NCBI GenBank assembly: GCA_963281255.1
Contig: OY725488.1
Span: 1,426,001 to 1,490,000, forward strand
Origin: Aphrocallistes beatrix
Lineage: Eukaryota; Porifera; Hexactinellida; Sceptrulophora; Aphrocallistidae
Length of the DNA stretch: 64,000 bases
Direction: 5' to 3'
Shown here: positions 20,398 through 30,527 of the stretch, piece by piece
Numbering within the stretch: position 1 is the stretch's first letter
Layout of the letters: each line of letters opens with the position of its first letter
The notes under the pieces: generated by a model
Told to the model about the DNA's origin: nothing
The model's input: only the letters and a program-made list of their open reading frames with translations
The model's database searches: none
Translations under genes and position numbers: made by a program

Positions 20398-20875
20398 CAG
20401 TGCCGGACAAAAGTATTCGACCACCACGAAAACCTCCATACAAATAGTATTAAAGTGTGTATATCCATGAAGGAATATGTATTCAAACTGGAGGAATTAC
20501 TCTATTTTTGATTTTAAATTCGAAATCTATGTACATCCTAATTACTCATAATTGAGAGCCTCAACTCAAATACTAACTCCCAACTTTTAAAATATCTACC
20601 TTTGATACCTGATACTACTTACCCCTAGTCAAGGCCAATATATATCTATGATGGCGATTAGTGACACAAAGTGGCACAGGTTTGATAATTTTCTACATGA
20701 GAATAAGTATTTGTTTTGAAAGTTTCAAAAATTAGTAATTTATTTGTGTAGTCTATGAATTTGAAATAAAAAATAGAATATTTCTTACAGTATGAGTACA
20801 TATTCCTTTATGCATAGATCCACTCTCCTATTTGTATGGAGGGTATCGAGGTGGCTAAATACTTTTGTCTGGGTA
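20398..20875. mobile_element. Tc1-like non-autonomous element, family D
   Basis: An element of about 478 bp. Inverted ends are CAGTGCCGGACAAAAGTATT on the left and, as complement, CCCAGACAAAAGTATTTAGC on the right. It is bounded by TATA on the left and TATA on the right. The CAGTG...CAAAAGTATT terminus is typical of Tc1-like elements. The inside has no transposase frame. Confidence 0.72.
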
Positions 20876-21268
20876 TATTAGGAAAGTAAAACGAATGCAG
20901 TCATTAGCATTAAATAACATTCCCAAGAGATGCTAAAAAATTGTTACTCCTAAGAATGATTGTTTATATCAAATTATTCTCTACCCATGTATCGAATCAC
21001 TCGCAGAATTATATTCAATTTAAAATTTATCTTAGTTAAAATAATGGTTTTTGTCAAATTAAAAATCCGATTAAAAATTAATAATCACCCTAGCGACTAT
21101 TTTCTAGGATATACGTACGTATTATAATGTGTACATTTAACATGGCAATCTGACAGATCCTGATGCAAGCCATTGGTCATGTTAAAACGCGGAAATGAGA
21201 ATCAGATTGTAACTGAAAAGATAAATCCATAACAAAGCCCATTTGCAAAAATAATGAAAATGTATATA

Positions 21269-21452
21269 CAGTCGACTCCGCTTAATAGGGTCACATCGAA
21301 GGATATTTTGCCCTGATTAAGCGGAGAACCCTAGTAACCGAAAATATTTTGTATTAGCTTCTATGTGTGAGAGCGATTGCGGTCCTGCCAAAAGTGGCCC
21401 GATTAAGCAGTTGACCCGATTAAACAGTGACCCTATTAAGCGGAGTCGACTG
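21269..21452. mobile_element. Tc1/pogo-like MITE, family A
   Basis: A 184-bp TA-flanked element with ends CAGTCGACTCCGCTTAAT and ATTAAGCGGAGTCGACTG, a near-perfect inverted repeat. It lies just outside the 3' border of the second HSD17B12 copy (about 21,467) and is absent beside the first copy, so it marks the border of the duplicated block. Confidence 0.85.
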
Positions 21453-21556
21453 TAATAACAAAAAGATATGTAAACTTATAAAGTAATTACAAACTCTAAA
21501 ATATAGATATATAATATTATATATATTCCTACAAGTACTTCGATAATTCGACAGAA

Positions 21557-22513
21557 TCAATCTGATGAAGATTGCATCTTTTTCTTCGCATCCCTTATCA
21601 GACCCTTCTTCCGTGTTGAACTTAAAAGATTCGTAAAGTGGCGTAGCACAAAGAACCGAGGCAGTGTCGTGGCTATAAATGCGAATATTTCATGCTGTAT
21701 ACATCCGTGAGTGGTGGAACACTTCAAAACTGTTTTCAGAGCTGATTGCACATAAGAAGTAGCAGAACGAATTATGAAACTTGGAGGCTTACGGATCATA
21801 TTGGTTGATACGTAATTAGGCGATAAATGTTGTATCACTATTGACTTGTAATCTTTATATTCATATTGAAGACATTGAGTAAATGATTTGACAAATTGTT
21901 TTGTGGCACTATACTCAGCGAGGAATGGATATGGAAATATATAAGTCACTGAACCAACGTTGATGATGACTCCTCTTTTACGATCTAACATCTTAGGTAG
22001 TACAATGTGTGTCATTCTGGCCATAGAGAGGATGTTCACTTGTACCATTGTATCTGCTACTTCAGACTCAAGTTCCAGGAAATATCGAGCATAATAGTAC
22101 GTTATTCCTACATTATTAACCAGCACTCCCATCTCCAATCCCTCCAGCTCTGAAGAGATGTGCTCATAGATGTCATTTCTTGAAAAATCAGCCTTTATAA
22201 GTTTCACATCGACATGGTACTTCTCTCTCAGTTCTCTCCCAACAGTATCTAGCTTTTCCATGGAACGACTCATAAGTACAATATTCATTCCCTTCTGTGC
22301 CAGCTGTTCGCAGAAAGCTTTCCCGATACCGTCAGTAGCTCCTGTCACAACTGCCCATTTGCCATAATATTTCAGATCTACACTCTCTGTGAAAAAGAAC
22401 ACGTCGATGCATTTGAACAGCCATGTCCCGAGATTCCAGATGTATCTGAGTAGAAAGAAACTACCCACCGCCAATAGGAAGGGTGTCCACACACTGTCTT
22501 GGTTTACCAGCAT
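21557..22513 (-). CDS. HSD17B12: HSD17B12-like very-long-chain 3-oxoacyl-CoA reductase, copy 2
   Basis: A 318-residue paralogue of the gene at 18,293-19,249. All catalytic motifs are kept: TGATDGIGKA, NNVG, catalytic Ser in NVGSVT, YSATK. The 22 replacements I count are clustered near the substrate-facing and C-terminal part (VTYIF for VASLF, QHLSPNYVST for QRLSPSYVSS, HEIFAFIAT for HELVAFILT, RHFTNLL for RYLRNIL), while the nucleotide-binding half is nearly unchanged. This hints at relaxed or shifting substrate choice after duplication. Same strand as copy 1, with RPL37A between. Confidence 0.93.
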   Translation of the reverse strand: MLVNQDSVWTPFLLAVGSFFLLRYIWNLGTWLFKCIDVFFFTESVDLKYYGKWAVVTGATDGIGKAFCEQLAQKGMNIVLMSRSMEKLDTVGRELREKYHVDVKLIKADFSRNDIYEHISSELEGLEMGVLVNNVGITYYYARYFLELESEVADTMVQVNILSMARMTHIVLPKMLDRKRGVIINVGSVTYIFPYPFLAEYSATKQFVKSFTQCLQYEYKDYKSIVIQHLSPNYVSTNMIRKPPSFIIRSATSYVQSALKTVLKCSTTHGCIQHEIFAFIATTLPRFFVLRHFTNLLSSTRKKGLIRDAKKKMQSSSD

Positions 22514-22748
22514 TGAGTAATGAAAGGTAATGTTATCGTATTCTAATTAAGTGTGAATATCATTAAAAAACATTATAAAACTACAATAATTTGCTATGCA
22601 ACGTTTGAACAGTCCAGTGATACCGGTCCGGTTAGTTTTAAAATTTGTTGTACATACTACGCTTTGGTATTAAGGGAATGGGACAATGAGTTGAACAGGT
22701 CTCAATCTGAACTTAATTAACTAAATCGAGTGATGGCATGTTGCAACC

Positions 22749-23069
22749 CATAGGCGCCAATTGTGGGGGCGTGTGGGGGGTGTGGTGCAGGGCAGTGGAG
22801 GAACTGTGGTATGGCAGGACAAACTTATAGGTTACAACTAAACCCCAAAATTATGTTAATTGAGTCTAGATATATATCCCAATTGCATTTTTATTTCACT
22901 ATAGTCAGAGATTTTCTTTTCCCTAGGTGACAACAATAGCTGTAGATCGATATTTGAGCGTCTAAGATTTAAAGAAATTTCTGGGAAGCAAGCCCCTAGA
23001 CCCCCCTTACCGTCGCTCACTCTTAGCCCCCCCAGGTTTTATTTTATTTTCCAAAACTTAGCGCCTATG
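22749..23069. mobile_element. Candidate hAT-like element with CATAGGCG ends
   Basis: Ends CATAGGCGCC and GCGCCTATG are inverted over about 320 bp. The same terminus, with a perfect target duplication, is seen in the element at 45,113-45,262. The flanks here (TTGCAACC / TAATGCTC) do not match, so the boundaries or the identity remain uncertain. Confidence 0.45.
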
Positions 23070-23483
23070 TAATGCTCGAAATTAAGGTGGGGGAGTGCCT
23101 GTAAAATAGTATTTTATGCCAAAATTACACACTTGTCGGCTCATCGAATTATGAGTCATGGAATGATTATTTTAAATATCGAAAATTATTTTTTAGAAAT
23201 GTTGCCCAGCTTATTTATAGGCTGTCCCGTCTGTGCCCCACCAGCGACACCGCGCTAGCGCCGCCCCTGCCCTGGATGCACACATACATTTGAATAAGGT
23301 ATTTCAAATGTGGTTCACCTTTAGGTATGTATATATATTTACAAGATTTTATGAGCATGCGCGCCATAGCCCAGATCCTGGCGTAGGGTATTTACTATAT
23401 ATAAATCTGGGGAGTACAATTAAAATATACTCGTTTCCTTAAAGTACAAGTTCCAACTGCCTATTTTTCAGAATACTGCGGAA

Positions 23484-23997
23484 CTGTGGAACCCCGTAAT
23501 TACGGTCACCCTTGGGACCGAGAAAAGTGGCCGTAATTATGAAACTTTTTGAAAAAAACATATTCCATGAACATTAGCCATACTTAAAAAACGCCTCTAA
23601 TTTTGATTGCTTCCGATTATCTGAAAATGTGTGGAAATTACATGCATACTGGTGCTAGTAGTGTATTGTCGTGTCAAGAAATTGTGGGCATGCCTACTTT
23701 CCGGGACCGTCCCGAAAAATCTAGATACCTAATTTCCGGGACGGGATCCGTCCCGGGAATTATCTTAACCCGTCCCGTCCCGGAGATTAGGCATCTTGAC
23801 TCGTCCCGTCCCGGAAATTAGGTACCTGATGGTTCCGTCCCGTCCCGGAAATTAAGCATGCCCGAAATTGTTTTCGTTTTCAAGCATGTAATAATGATTT
23901 CCTACTGTTAAAAATATGGTTTCGTTAAAAAACGACCGGAATTCGGAATATCGGGGTGGCTGCTATTCTGGGGTGACCGTTACGCAGGGTTCCACTG
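23484..23997. mobile_element. Tc1/pogo-like element (family E) carrying a nested GTCCCG repeat
   Basis: The left end reads CTGTGGAACCCCGTAATTAC and the right end, as complement, CAGTGGAACCCTGCGTAACG. Both are followed by GGTCACCC. Inside, 23,687-23,863 is a second palindromic repeat bounded by GGGCATGC-type words. It is built of repeated CCGTCCCG and CCGGAAATTA units, and a shorter relative is at 51,185-51,243. This is a nested insertion of one MITE in another. No coding capacity. Confidence 0.6.
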
Positions 23998-24002
23998 TAC
24001 AT

Positions 24003-24093
24003 GTTGCAGTGTATTAGAGAACTTTGTGGGTACGCGTACACTGTGAGTTTCTGTGAGTACATATAAACATAAAGTTCTCTAATACAATGCAAC
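24003..24093. repeat. Strong stem-loop upstream of the OGT-like gene
   Basis: 23-bp arms at 24,003-24,025 (GTTGCAGTGTATTAGAGAAC start) and 24,071-24,093 pair with a single mismatch around a 45-base loop. The stem ends 77 bp before the OGT-like ATG, so it could lie in the promoter or 5' UTR. It may also be a tiny palindromic MITE. Confidence 0.75.
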
Positions 24094-24170
24094 ATATATA
24101 CCAGAACCACATTATTTATTGTTGTTGCTCACAATTTTCAAATTTATCCGAACGATATAGCATATTATAA

Positions 24171-26315
24171 ATGTATCATAAAATTTTAATATTCATTCTA
24201 TTCTGTAGTTTTTCTTCCCTTACTAAACAAACAAAGTGTCCGGCTGCAATAAACAAACAATATACAAAAGCAGGCATCTATCTCTACAACCAGAAGCGTG
24301 CATTGGAATCAGTAGAATGTTTTGAAATGGCATTACAAACTACACAATCCGATACGACCTTAAACAATTTAGCAATCATATTCACTCGACTCCAAGATTG
24401 GAATGCAGCTGACAAAACATTGCAAAGAGGTTTAACATTATACCCAAAATCGAACGAGATTTTCAAATCATATATTCAATTATTTTTCGTACAAAAACGA
24501 TATTTTGACGCACTAAGTATAGCCAGGAAATGGGAGTCAATGGTACCAGATGGCCTCGAATCTAACACTTATTTGGCGAGCACACTTTATGAGATTGGAA
24601 ACAAAATTGAATCACTTTTTTATTATAAAAAATCCCTCGCTATTTACCCCAATCACGTTCCATCACTAATAAATGCAGCTGTCATTCATAACAGCATTGG
24701 TGAACACTCTGCAGCTATCTCCCTTGCTACAGCTGCTCTAAGAATCGACAGCAATGTTCTAGAAGGATATGTGACCTTGGGTGCGGCTTATATTTCCATT
24801 GGAAAATACAAAGAAGCCACTGTCTCGTTGGAAAATGCTCTCAAAATTAATCCAAATCACTCCCAATCAAAGTGCAAGCTCATTAATGCGAGGCGCCATT
24901 TGTGTAATTGGACGCAATATGACGAGGATGTCACGGAGTTGAGACGAATTCTTAGGATTGAAGCGAGTCAAAAGGATTTGATGACATTGGAAAATAGACA
25001 GCAGTGCAATTCCCCGGGAAATCTTCTATTCTTCGAATTACCACTGGAATTGTTGAAGAAAACCGCTTTTATATCTGCGCGAAAACTAGTGCTATCTTTG
25101 GCTCAGCAACGCACGTTCACCAAAAATCATTTAATTGATAAGCAATCAAACCCAAGTATATTACCCAGTCTGAAGATAGGATTTGTTAGTTTCAACTTCA
25201 ACAATCACCCAGCAAGTCATATTCTCGCCCCTTTGTTCGATTACCTCAGCGACCGAGATGACACTCAGGTATTTGCGTATTCCTTAAACCCATATAACGA
25301 TACCTGGAGTGAAAAGATCAGGAGATCAGTTAACCGCTTTCAAAACATTTCCCATCTCGATACCCCTGCAATTTCCGAAATCATCCTGCATGATGAAATA
25401 GACATTTTAGTGGACCTAATGGGGTATACGGTAGGAGGCAGGATGGAGATATTTGCATCACATCCTAGCCCATTGCAAATAAGTTACCTTGGTTATCCAG
25501 GGTCTATTGGAGATACGTCTGTATTGGAATACATTATTTGTGACGTCATTGCTTGTGATGTTTCTAATGCTGAGAAAGAATTTGCCGAAAAACTGATTTA
25601 TCTGCCAACCCCTTATTTTCCTGCTCCAAGCTTTGATTTTATTGAACCAAAAACTCGCGAAATTTTTACCATGAAACAAAAACTGAAGATCCCGAAAGGA
25701 AAGTTCGTTTACTGTTGTTTATCTAAACTGAGTAAACTCACACCTCAAATTTATCGAATTTGGGGTCAAATACTTTTAGAGTCTAAAAATGCTATATTGT
25801 GGCTAGTTTCTTGGCCCATCGAAAGTGTGGAAAATCTGAAGTCATTTTCTCGACAACTGGGAGTAGCGGATCAGATTCTCTTCACACCTCCACTGCCCAG
25901 GCCTGAATACCTAAAATACGCACCTTATCTCTGCGATTTATTTTTAGACACAGTCCCCTACAGTGCACATACTGTTGCAGCTGAGATGTTGTCAAGAGGA
26001 TTGCCCCTATTATCGAAATTAGGATTCTCATTCGCTGGAAGAGTAGGGGCCAGCCTTTTAACTTCCATAAATCTGCCAAAGTTGGTTGCGAAAGATATGT
26101 TCGAATACAAAAATATGGCAATTAATTTGTATCAGAATCGAACAAAATTGTCAGAAATCAGAAGATTAATTTTAGATGAAATGCGTACAAAAAATTCAAA
26201 CGCGTTTAACTTTAGAAAATTTGGAGAATCATTTTACTCAGGAATAAAAATGGCATGGGACAATTTTCTGGAAGGAAATTCGCCACATCATATTTTTGTA
26301 GATAAAAAACATTAA
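24171..26315 (+). CDS. O-GlcNAc-transferase-like GT41 glycosyltransferase with signal peptide
   Basis: 714 residues. An N-terminal hydrophobic signal (KILIFILFCSFSSL, residues 4-17) comes first. TPR repeats follow at about 33-235, the last reading YVTLGAAYISIGKYKEATVS. A GT41 catalytic region then covers about 334-690. Conserved pieces are FNFNNHPASH (His346; OGT DFGNHPTSH, catalytic His), LVDLMGYTVGGR, SYLGYPGSIG (OGT WLGYPGTSG), VYCCLSKLSKLTPQIYRIW (OGT VYCNFNQLYKIDPSTLQMW, UDP-binding Lys) and FLDTVPYSAHTVAAEML (OGT CLDTPLCNGHTTGMDVL). Cytosolic OGT has no signal peptide and about 11-13 TPRs; this protein has fewer TPRs and appears targeted to the secretory pathway. It may be a lumenal GT41 enzyme, functionally analogous to EOGT but unrelated to it in fold. 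Single exon. A MITE and a strong hairpin lie just upstream. Confidence 0.85.
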   Translation: MYHKILIFILFCSFSSLTKQTKCPAAINKQYTKAGIYLYNQKRALESVECFEMALQTTQSDTTLNNLAIIFTRLQDWNAADKTLQRGLTLYPKSNEIFKSYIQLFFVQKRYFDALSIARKWESMVPDGLESNTYLASTLYEIGNKIESLFYYKKSLAIYPNHVPSLINAAVIHNSIGEHSAAISLATAALRIDSNVLEGYVTLGAAYISIGKYKEATVSLENALKINPNHSQSKCKLINARRHLCNWTQYDEDVTELRRILRIEASQKDLMTLENRQQCNSPGNLLFFELPLELLKKTAFISARKLVLSLAQQRTFTKNHLIDKQSNPSILPSLKIGFVSFNFNNHPASHILAPLFDYLSDRDDTQVFAYSLNPYNDTWSEKIRRSVNRFQNISHLDTPAISEIILHDEIDILVDLMGYTVGGRMEIFASHPSPLQISYLGYPGSIGDTSVLEYIICDVIACDVSNAEKEFAEKLIYLPTPYFPAPSFDFIEPKTREIFTMKQKLKIPKGKFVYCCLSKLSKLTPQIYRIWGQILLESKNAILWLVSWPIESVENLKSFSRQLGVADQILFTPPLPRPEYLKYAPYLCDLFLDTVPYSAHTVAAEMLSRGLPLLSKLGFSFAGRVGASLLTSINLPKLVAKDMFEYKNMAINLYQNRTKLSEIRRLILDEMRTKNSNAFNFRKFGESFYSGIKMAWDNFLEGNSPHHIFVDKKH

Positions 26316-26393
26316 ACACTTCATTACTATTTCAAATATTGATTTTCAGGGGTGGAGGAATGTAGTATAGGATTTAGTGACAATAGTTACTCC

Positions 26394-26774
26394 CAGGGGC
26401 CAGGCCCGGCCCTAGCCATAATGGCGCCCCGGACAAGGTCAACGTTCGGCGCCCCCTCTTATAGTCTAGTCCTACAGTCCCAATATATATAATACTAATA
26501 TAGTATGTGAAAGCGGTTTAGACAAAAATAGAAACAAAAATCAGAAGATTAGCCCCTCTTTCAAGTGTTTGTTTTATTCTTCACCCACTTCTTTTTCGGT
26601 TTTGAGCACCTAAAAGCTTTTTTTCGTGCAGTTTAGTTTTGAAAAAATAGAACAGAAATACAATCAATAGACAGAAATACGTAAGCTTAGTTGTAGTATA
26701 TTTTTGTGCCCTAGGAAAACGCCTTTAGCGCCCCGGGGGATCGCCCAGGTCGCCTCCTCCAAAGTCCGGCTCTG
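26394..26774. mobile_element. Candidate hAT-like element (GGCCGG ends)
   Basis: The left end is CAGGGGCCAGGCCCGGCCC and the right end, as complement, CAGAGCCGGACTTT. Flanking octamers GTTACTCC and GTAACTAC agree at 6 of 8 positions. CAGGGCCGG-type termini are common in hAT elements. GC-rich ends contrast with an AT-rich inside that holds no ORF. It lies 79 bp downstream of the OGT-like stop and may contribute its polyadenylation region. Confidence 0.55.
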
Positions 26775-27293
26775 GTAACTACAGGGCCTTATTGCCAAGA
26801 TTTTAAATCTAGGGGGGATACAAACTAGAAATGTTGCTAACAGGGCCATTGTCGTATTTTCTATTTATAGGATATACCCAACACTTTTAGGGTTGTTGTG
26901 AGGCCACTGTGTCCACGTCCTTTCGTCATCTGTCACTAGACGGTCCCTGAAAATACGAACGCCTCATGTGTCCAAATCCTGACCAGACCGCCCAGAGAGA
27001 GGGTTCCAAGTGATCTCAAGTAATATTTAATATTTGGTTTGGTTTGTTTACAATAGATAAATAAAGTAAACAAATTCTAAAAATAAGCTAGAGCTAACTT
27101 CAATATTTGACCTGGGTTTTTTTGGGGTGTAGATTCCAAATATCGTATTTCGATCTTATATTGATAATTTTTTTGTTTACAATACAATCATGAAGTAAAC
27201 AAATTTGAAATGGATTTGTGAAAGTATCAATATTTAGCACCCGTAGGGGCTTCTGAATTTGTTTACATTCCCAGGGACTTGTAGGGTGTTTCT

Positions 27294-27348
27294 GCGAACA
27301 CAAAGTGTTCGCTAGCCGCGCTACGCAAGTGCGCGGAGCGCGCTTGTA
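27294..27348. repeat. GC-rich hairpin-core dispersed repeat
   Basis: A copy of the CACAAAGTGT...CCGCGCTACGCAAG...GCGCGCTTGT core. About 250 bp before it also matches the sequence before the copy at 43,238-43,292 (shared words such as GGGGTGTAGATT and TTTGTTTACAATA), so the full repeat unit is about 300 bp in an AT-rich body. Confidence 0.6.
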
Positions 27349-27373
27349 CTATTAATAAGAAAGGTAATTTAAG

Positions 27374-28145
27374 CTAGGATCGATAGGCGTAATTCCAAAG
27401 TAAAGTCAATTGATAATCATTAGTATATATAAAGGCTTTGTCAGTATGTTGGAACTGGTTCGCTATAGAAGCGCACGTGAGACAGCTAATGGAAGTCTCG
27501 AGGCTGCGAGACGTGTTTTGGCATGAGGGACCCGATGACGTACGTTGATGCACTGAGTCTATGAAACAGAAGTCTACTACTTCTCCCTCCTTGGAAGAGA
27601 CGCCCAATATATACTTCTCGTCCTCACTCAGAATGATGAAGGAGATTCCTGCAAACATCCCCAGTACCTTCTGGGTCTTAGCCAGGTGGTCGGCTAACCT
27701 CGCCAGCTGTCCCTCCACCTCTGGGATGTTGAGCACTTCCTCACAAGGCTAGCCTTCACCTTGCACATGAGAACGAGGAACCGGTGGAGATGGTCTGGAA
27801 TTGATGCGTCTCGGTTGGTATTCGATGAGAGCTGAGCCCCCGAATATCCCGTCCAGGGACACCCATTGTCTCTGCATATCGATCAACACGTCGAGCAGCG
27901 CATGTAGTTTGTTCAGCTTGTCCTCCCACAAGAAGGCTTCGTCCTCGAACACGCAGAAGTAAGGGGACAGTTTCATAGCGGACAGGGAGTTCAGGTGTTC
28001 TCTGCACTTGTTGGTCGTCTCAGCCGCGTATCAGAGAAGTCCACCACATCTCCTTCCTTGGATGAGATGCCCAGTATGAACATCTCTCCTCGGTCAACAC
28101 GATGGAAGAGATGCCAGCAAACATTTTCTTTAAGTGCTGAGGATA
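27374..28145 (-). pseudogene. DYNC1H1: Scrambled cytoplasmic dynein heavy chain (DYNC1H1-like) fragment
   Basis: Pieces of the dynein-1 heavy chain linker/stalk-proximal region appear on the minus strand in broken frames. From 28,145 downward come KKMFAGISSIVLTEE and ILGISSKEGDVVDF (human MFAGVSSIIL and LGISSREGEEV). Then [22 protein letters not shown] and [12 protein letters not shown] (human DALSWEDKL, RRWVYLEGIFTGSADI). Then VLNIPEVEGQLARLADHLAKT (human DVLNIQGVQRSLERLAD), running straight into a second MFAGISFIILSEDEKY. Several frameshifts occur, the residues between the AKTQKVLG segment and the second MFAG are deleted, and the MFAG module is present twice, once out of order. This is a rearranged, partly duplicated pseudogene. 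An intact copy must exist elsewhere. Confidence 0.82.
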
Positions 28146-28214
28146 CCTAGATAAACAAGTTTATTAACTACATTATTTATATTGGAATTGCATTGTTGTT
28201 TATTAAAGGAGAAA

Positions 28215-28558
28215 CGGAACTTTCGTCGCCGGAACTTTCGTCGCCCAGAACTTTCGTCGCTCAACATTTAGTTATTATTATTATTAACGATGTAATTGAT
28301 TATCGTTAACGGATATAATTTCCCCTCATTAGTGACTAAAATAAACGGGTACTAATGTGTAAGGAACGGAAGTTGAGGCTTTTTGAGTGGAGTATGTTTG
28401 AAAGTATGGTTGAGGGCTTTTGATTGAGAAATAAGTAAGTGCGAAAGGGGTATCGTGATGAAAATTCCAGGGGAAAAAGTTCCGCTACCTGTTGTCCGGT
28501 ATCTAATGTTCAGAGGACGAAATGTCCGCGATGAAATGCCCGGGCGACGAAAGTTCCG
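28215..28558. mobile_element. TIR element with ACTTTCGTCG-repeat ends
   Basis: About 344 bp bounded by CGGAACTTTCGTCGCC and its complement GGCGACGAAAGTTCCG. The left end repeats the unit GGAACTTTCGTCGCC about three times; the right end has related GACGAAATGTCCGCG units. The inside is AT-rich and non-coding. Superfamily unknown. Confidence 0.68.
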
Positions 28559-29634
28559 CCATTCTTATTAAAGACATGTTTTAATATATCTCCTTTATAT
28601 TAAGTTTATGATAAATTTCCAATTATAAGTCATGTTTTCGTGTTTCGAATTGATTTAATATAAGTCAACATGCCCCTCTTCCAATATGTACGCATTACAT
28701 AATCCTTCTTCCAACCTAAAATTACACTCATTTTCTTTCACTTCCCACCCCTTTAGCATTGATCTTCTTTCGTTCTAGCATCATGGCATTAGCGAGTTCT
28801 TTCTATGTGATGCTTCCCGAATGTATGGTACGTATTGATTGTCTGGGCAAATTTGAAATTATTTTTCAGCACAGAGTGCAAAGATATTTGGCTCTTGTTG
28901 GTATAGTTTTATTCAGAAATAAATTAAAATAAACAAATAAAAGAAATTGGTAACTATTGGCTGAATATTTATGGATCTTTCACAAGCACCAGTCAACATC
29001 AATCGATGAAATTGATATTGATTTGGTTTACCTACGACACGAGGCATCATTAAGTTAACTCACATTAATTCAAACAAGCAAGCTTGCTTGCTCTCTTTAA
29101 TTCGGAATAAAACTCGTCAATCAATTTTATAGAATCTTGCAAAAAGTGAAATGGCAAAGAAGGAAATAATACAATTGCACTTTGTGCTCCAAAAAATACA
29201 AATTTGCCAAGACATTTGAAGAGCATGCATTCAAATAAATGCCCAAGAAGGAGCTCGATATTCTGATATTGGAAACAACAAATATAAAAATTTGACCATA
29301 TATAGGCCGATAACTAGTGGACCACCAATACTTTGTCAATGGGGACCACTTTTAGCAAGATTTATAATCGATGGTAGACCACTCAATAATTCAATTAAAT
29401 CAACGATCATTTTTTTGCATTTTCACGTCAAGCAAATTGTTCGTGGGCTGTATCCTTAAGAAAGTATTACCAGCATATATAAACATGGTATATATCCTTC
29501 ATGGTCGACGATTTTAGGCCAACCCTGTATTTACTTAATGGATTTCGGTCTTAACACTGGTCCAAAGTTTTTAATCAGTGAGTTGGGCTTATATAACGAA
29601 GGTCACGGATAAAGTTAAAATTTAAGAGGCAAAC
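28559..29634. other. Gene-free spacer
   Basis: AT-rich sequence with scattered stops in all frames. I see no recognisable gene, RNA or bounded repeat. Confidence 0.45.
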
Positions 29635-29814
29635 TCACTCTGTGCCTTTCCATACTCGAAGAATTTTCGCTACCGTTATGGAGACAGAGTCCTTCGCTTC
29701 TAAGAGAATGAACTCTCCCACCTTGCAGTCCCGTATCTTCATAGCTGCTTTCCCTTCTGACGAAATCTTGCCTGATTTCGAGTTTCGTTTTGTAGTTTGA
29801 ATCCAGTGAAGAAT
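29635..29814 (-). pseudogene. Possible isolated exon or fragment, BAH-like
   Basis: An open stretch of about 59 codons without a plausible start contains IRDCKVGEFILLEAKDSV and VAKILRVWKGTE. This resembles the first strands of a BAH domain (pattern: V-G-(D/E)-(F/C)-(V/I)-L-(V/L)...VA(K/R)I-(D/E)-(K/R)-(M/I)W). A near-consensus donor GTGAGT overlaps its end (29,635-29,640 region on the minus strand). It could be a coding exon of a split gene, which would be unusual in this window, or a degenerate fragment. Low confidence. Confidence 0.3.
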
Positions 29815-29951
29815 TCATCTAAATTCATCTACCTTAGAAAGAGGAGAGAGAAGTGTAATGGTGCAGGCAAGAAAAACATTAGCTAAACAACATAATAGAA
29901 AACCAAAATTATGCACAAATGAGAGTCCACCATCTATACTATAGTGTAACG

Positions 29952-30374
29952 CAGTGGTTCTCAACGGGAGCGATATCGCCCCCCGGTGGGCGTTCAGATA
30001 ATTTAGGGGGGCGCTAGGGGAAAAGGGGGCGCTAGGAAAATATTTCTTTCATAATAAATTATTTGTATAACTTTGGATTGAAGAATAATTTGATTGAGAG
30101 GATAACATAGAGGAGAGTATTATCATAAATTACTGAACCTAATGTGGCAAAACTTGTAGGCGAGCACCAATGTCAGGGATTCCATTAATCAGGAACCTCA
30201 TTAATAATAAAATTTTGGATATTTCTACTATGCATTTATAATTCGATACATAACAAATTAATACATGTGTGATCTAAATTTGTAGCCTGTTTATTCAGTA
30301 ATACGAGAAGGGGGGCACTGGAAAATTTTTAAATACATAAGGGGGCGATAAGTGAAAAAGGTTGAGAAACACTG
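29952..30374. mobile_element. hAT-type MITE with perfect 8-bp target duplication
   Basis: A 423-bp element with classical hAT termini CAGTGGTTCTCAAC and GTTGAGAAACACTG. It is flanked by identical octamers GTGTAACG (29,944-29,951 and 30,375-30,382). Sub-terminal GGGGGCG-type words recur near both ends. No coding capacity. Confidence 0.92.
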
Positions 30375-30527
30375 GTGTAACGGAATAGTCGCGCATCATT
30401 ACGCGCCTGGCGTCAGACCATCTATCTACAGTGGAGTCTCCCAAAACGGACGAGAAGCAGACAACCCCCTACAACGGACAAACCTCGTGGTACGGTTTGA
30501 AGAAAATTTACATCATAACATGAGTAG

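Noticed and set aside
22749..23069. Full hAT call for the CATAGGCG-bounded element
   Set aside because: Termini are good but the flanking octamers do not match, so it is kept only as a candidate.
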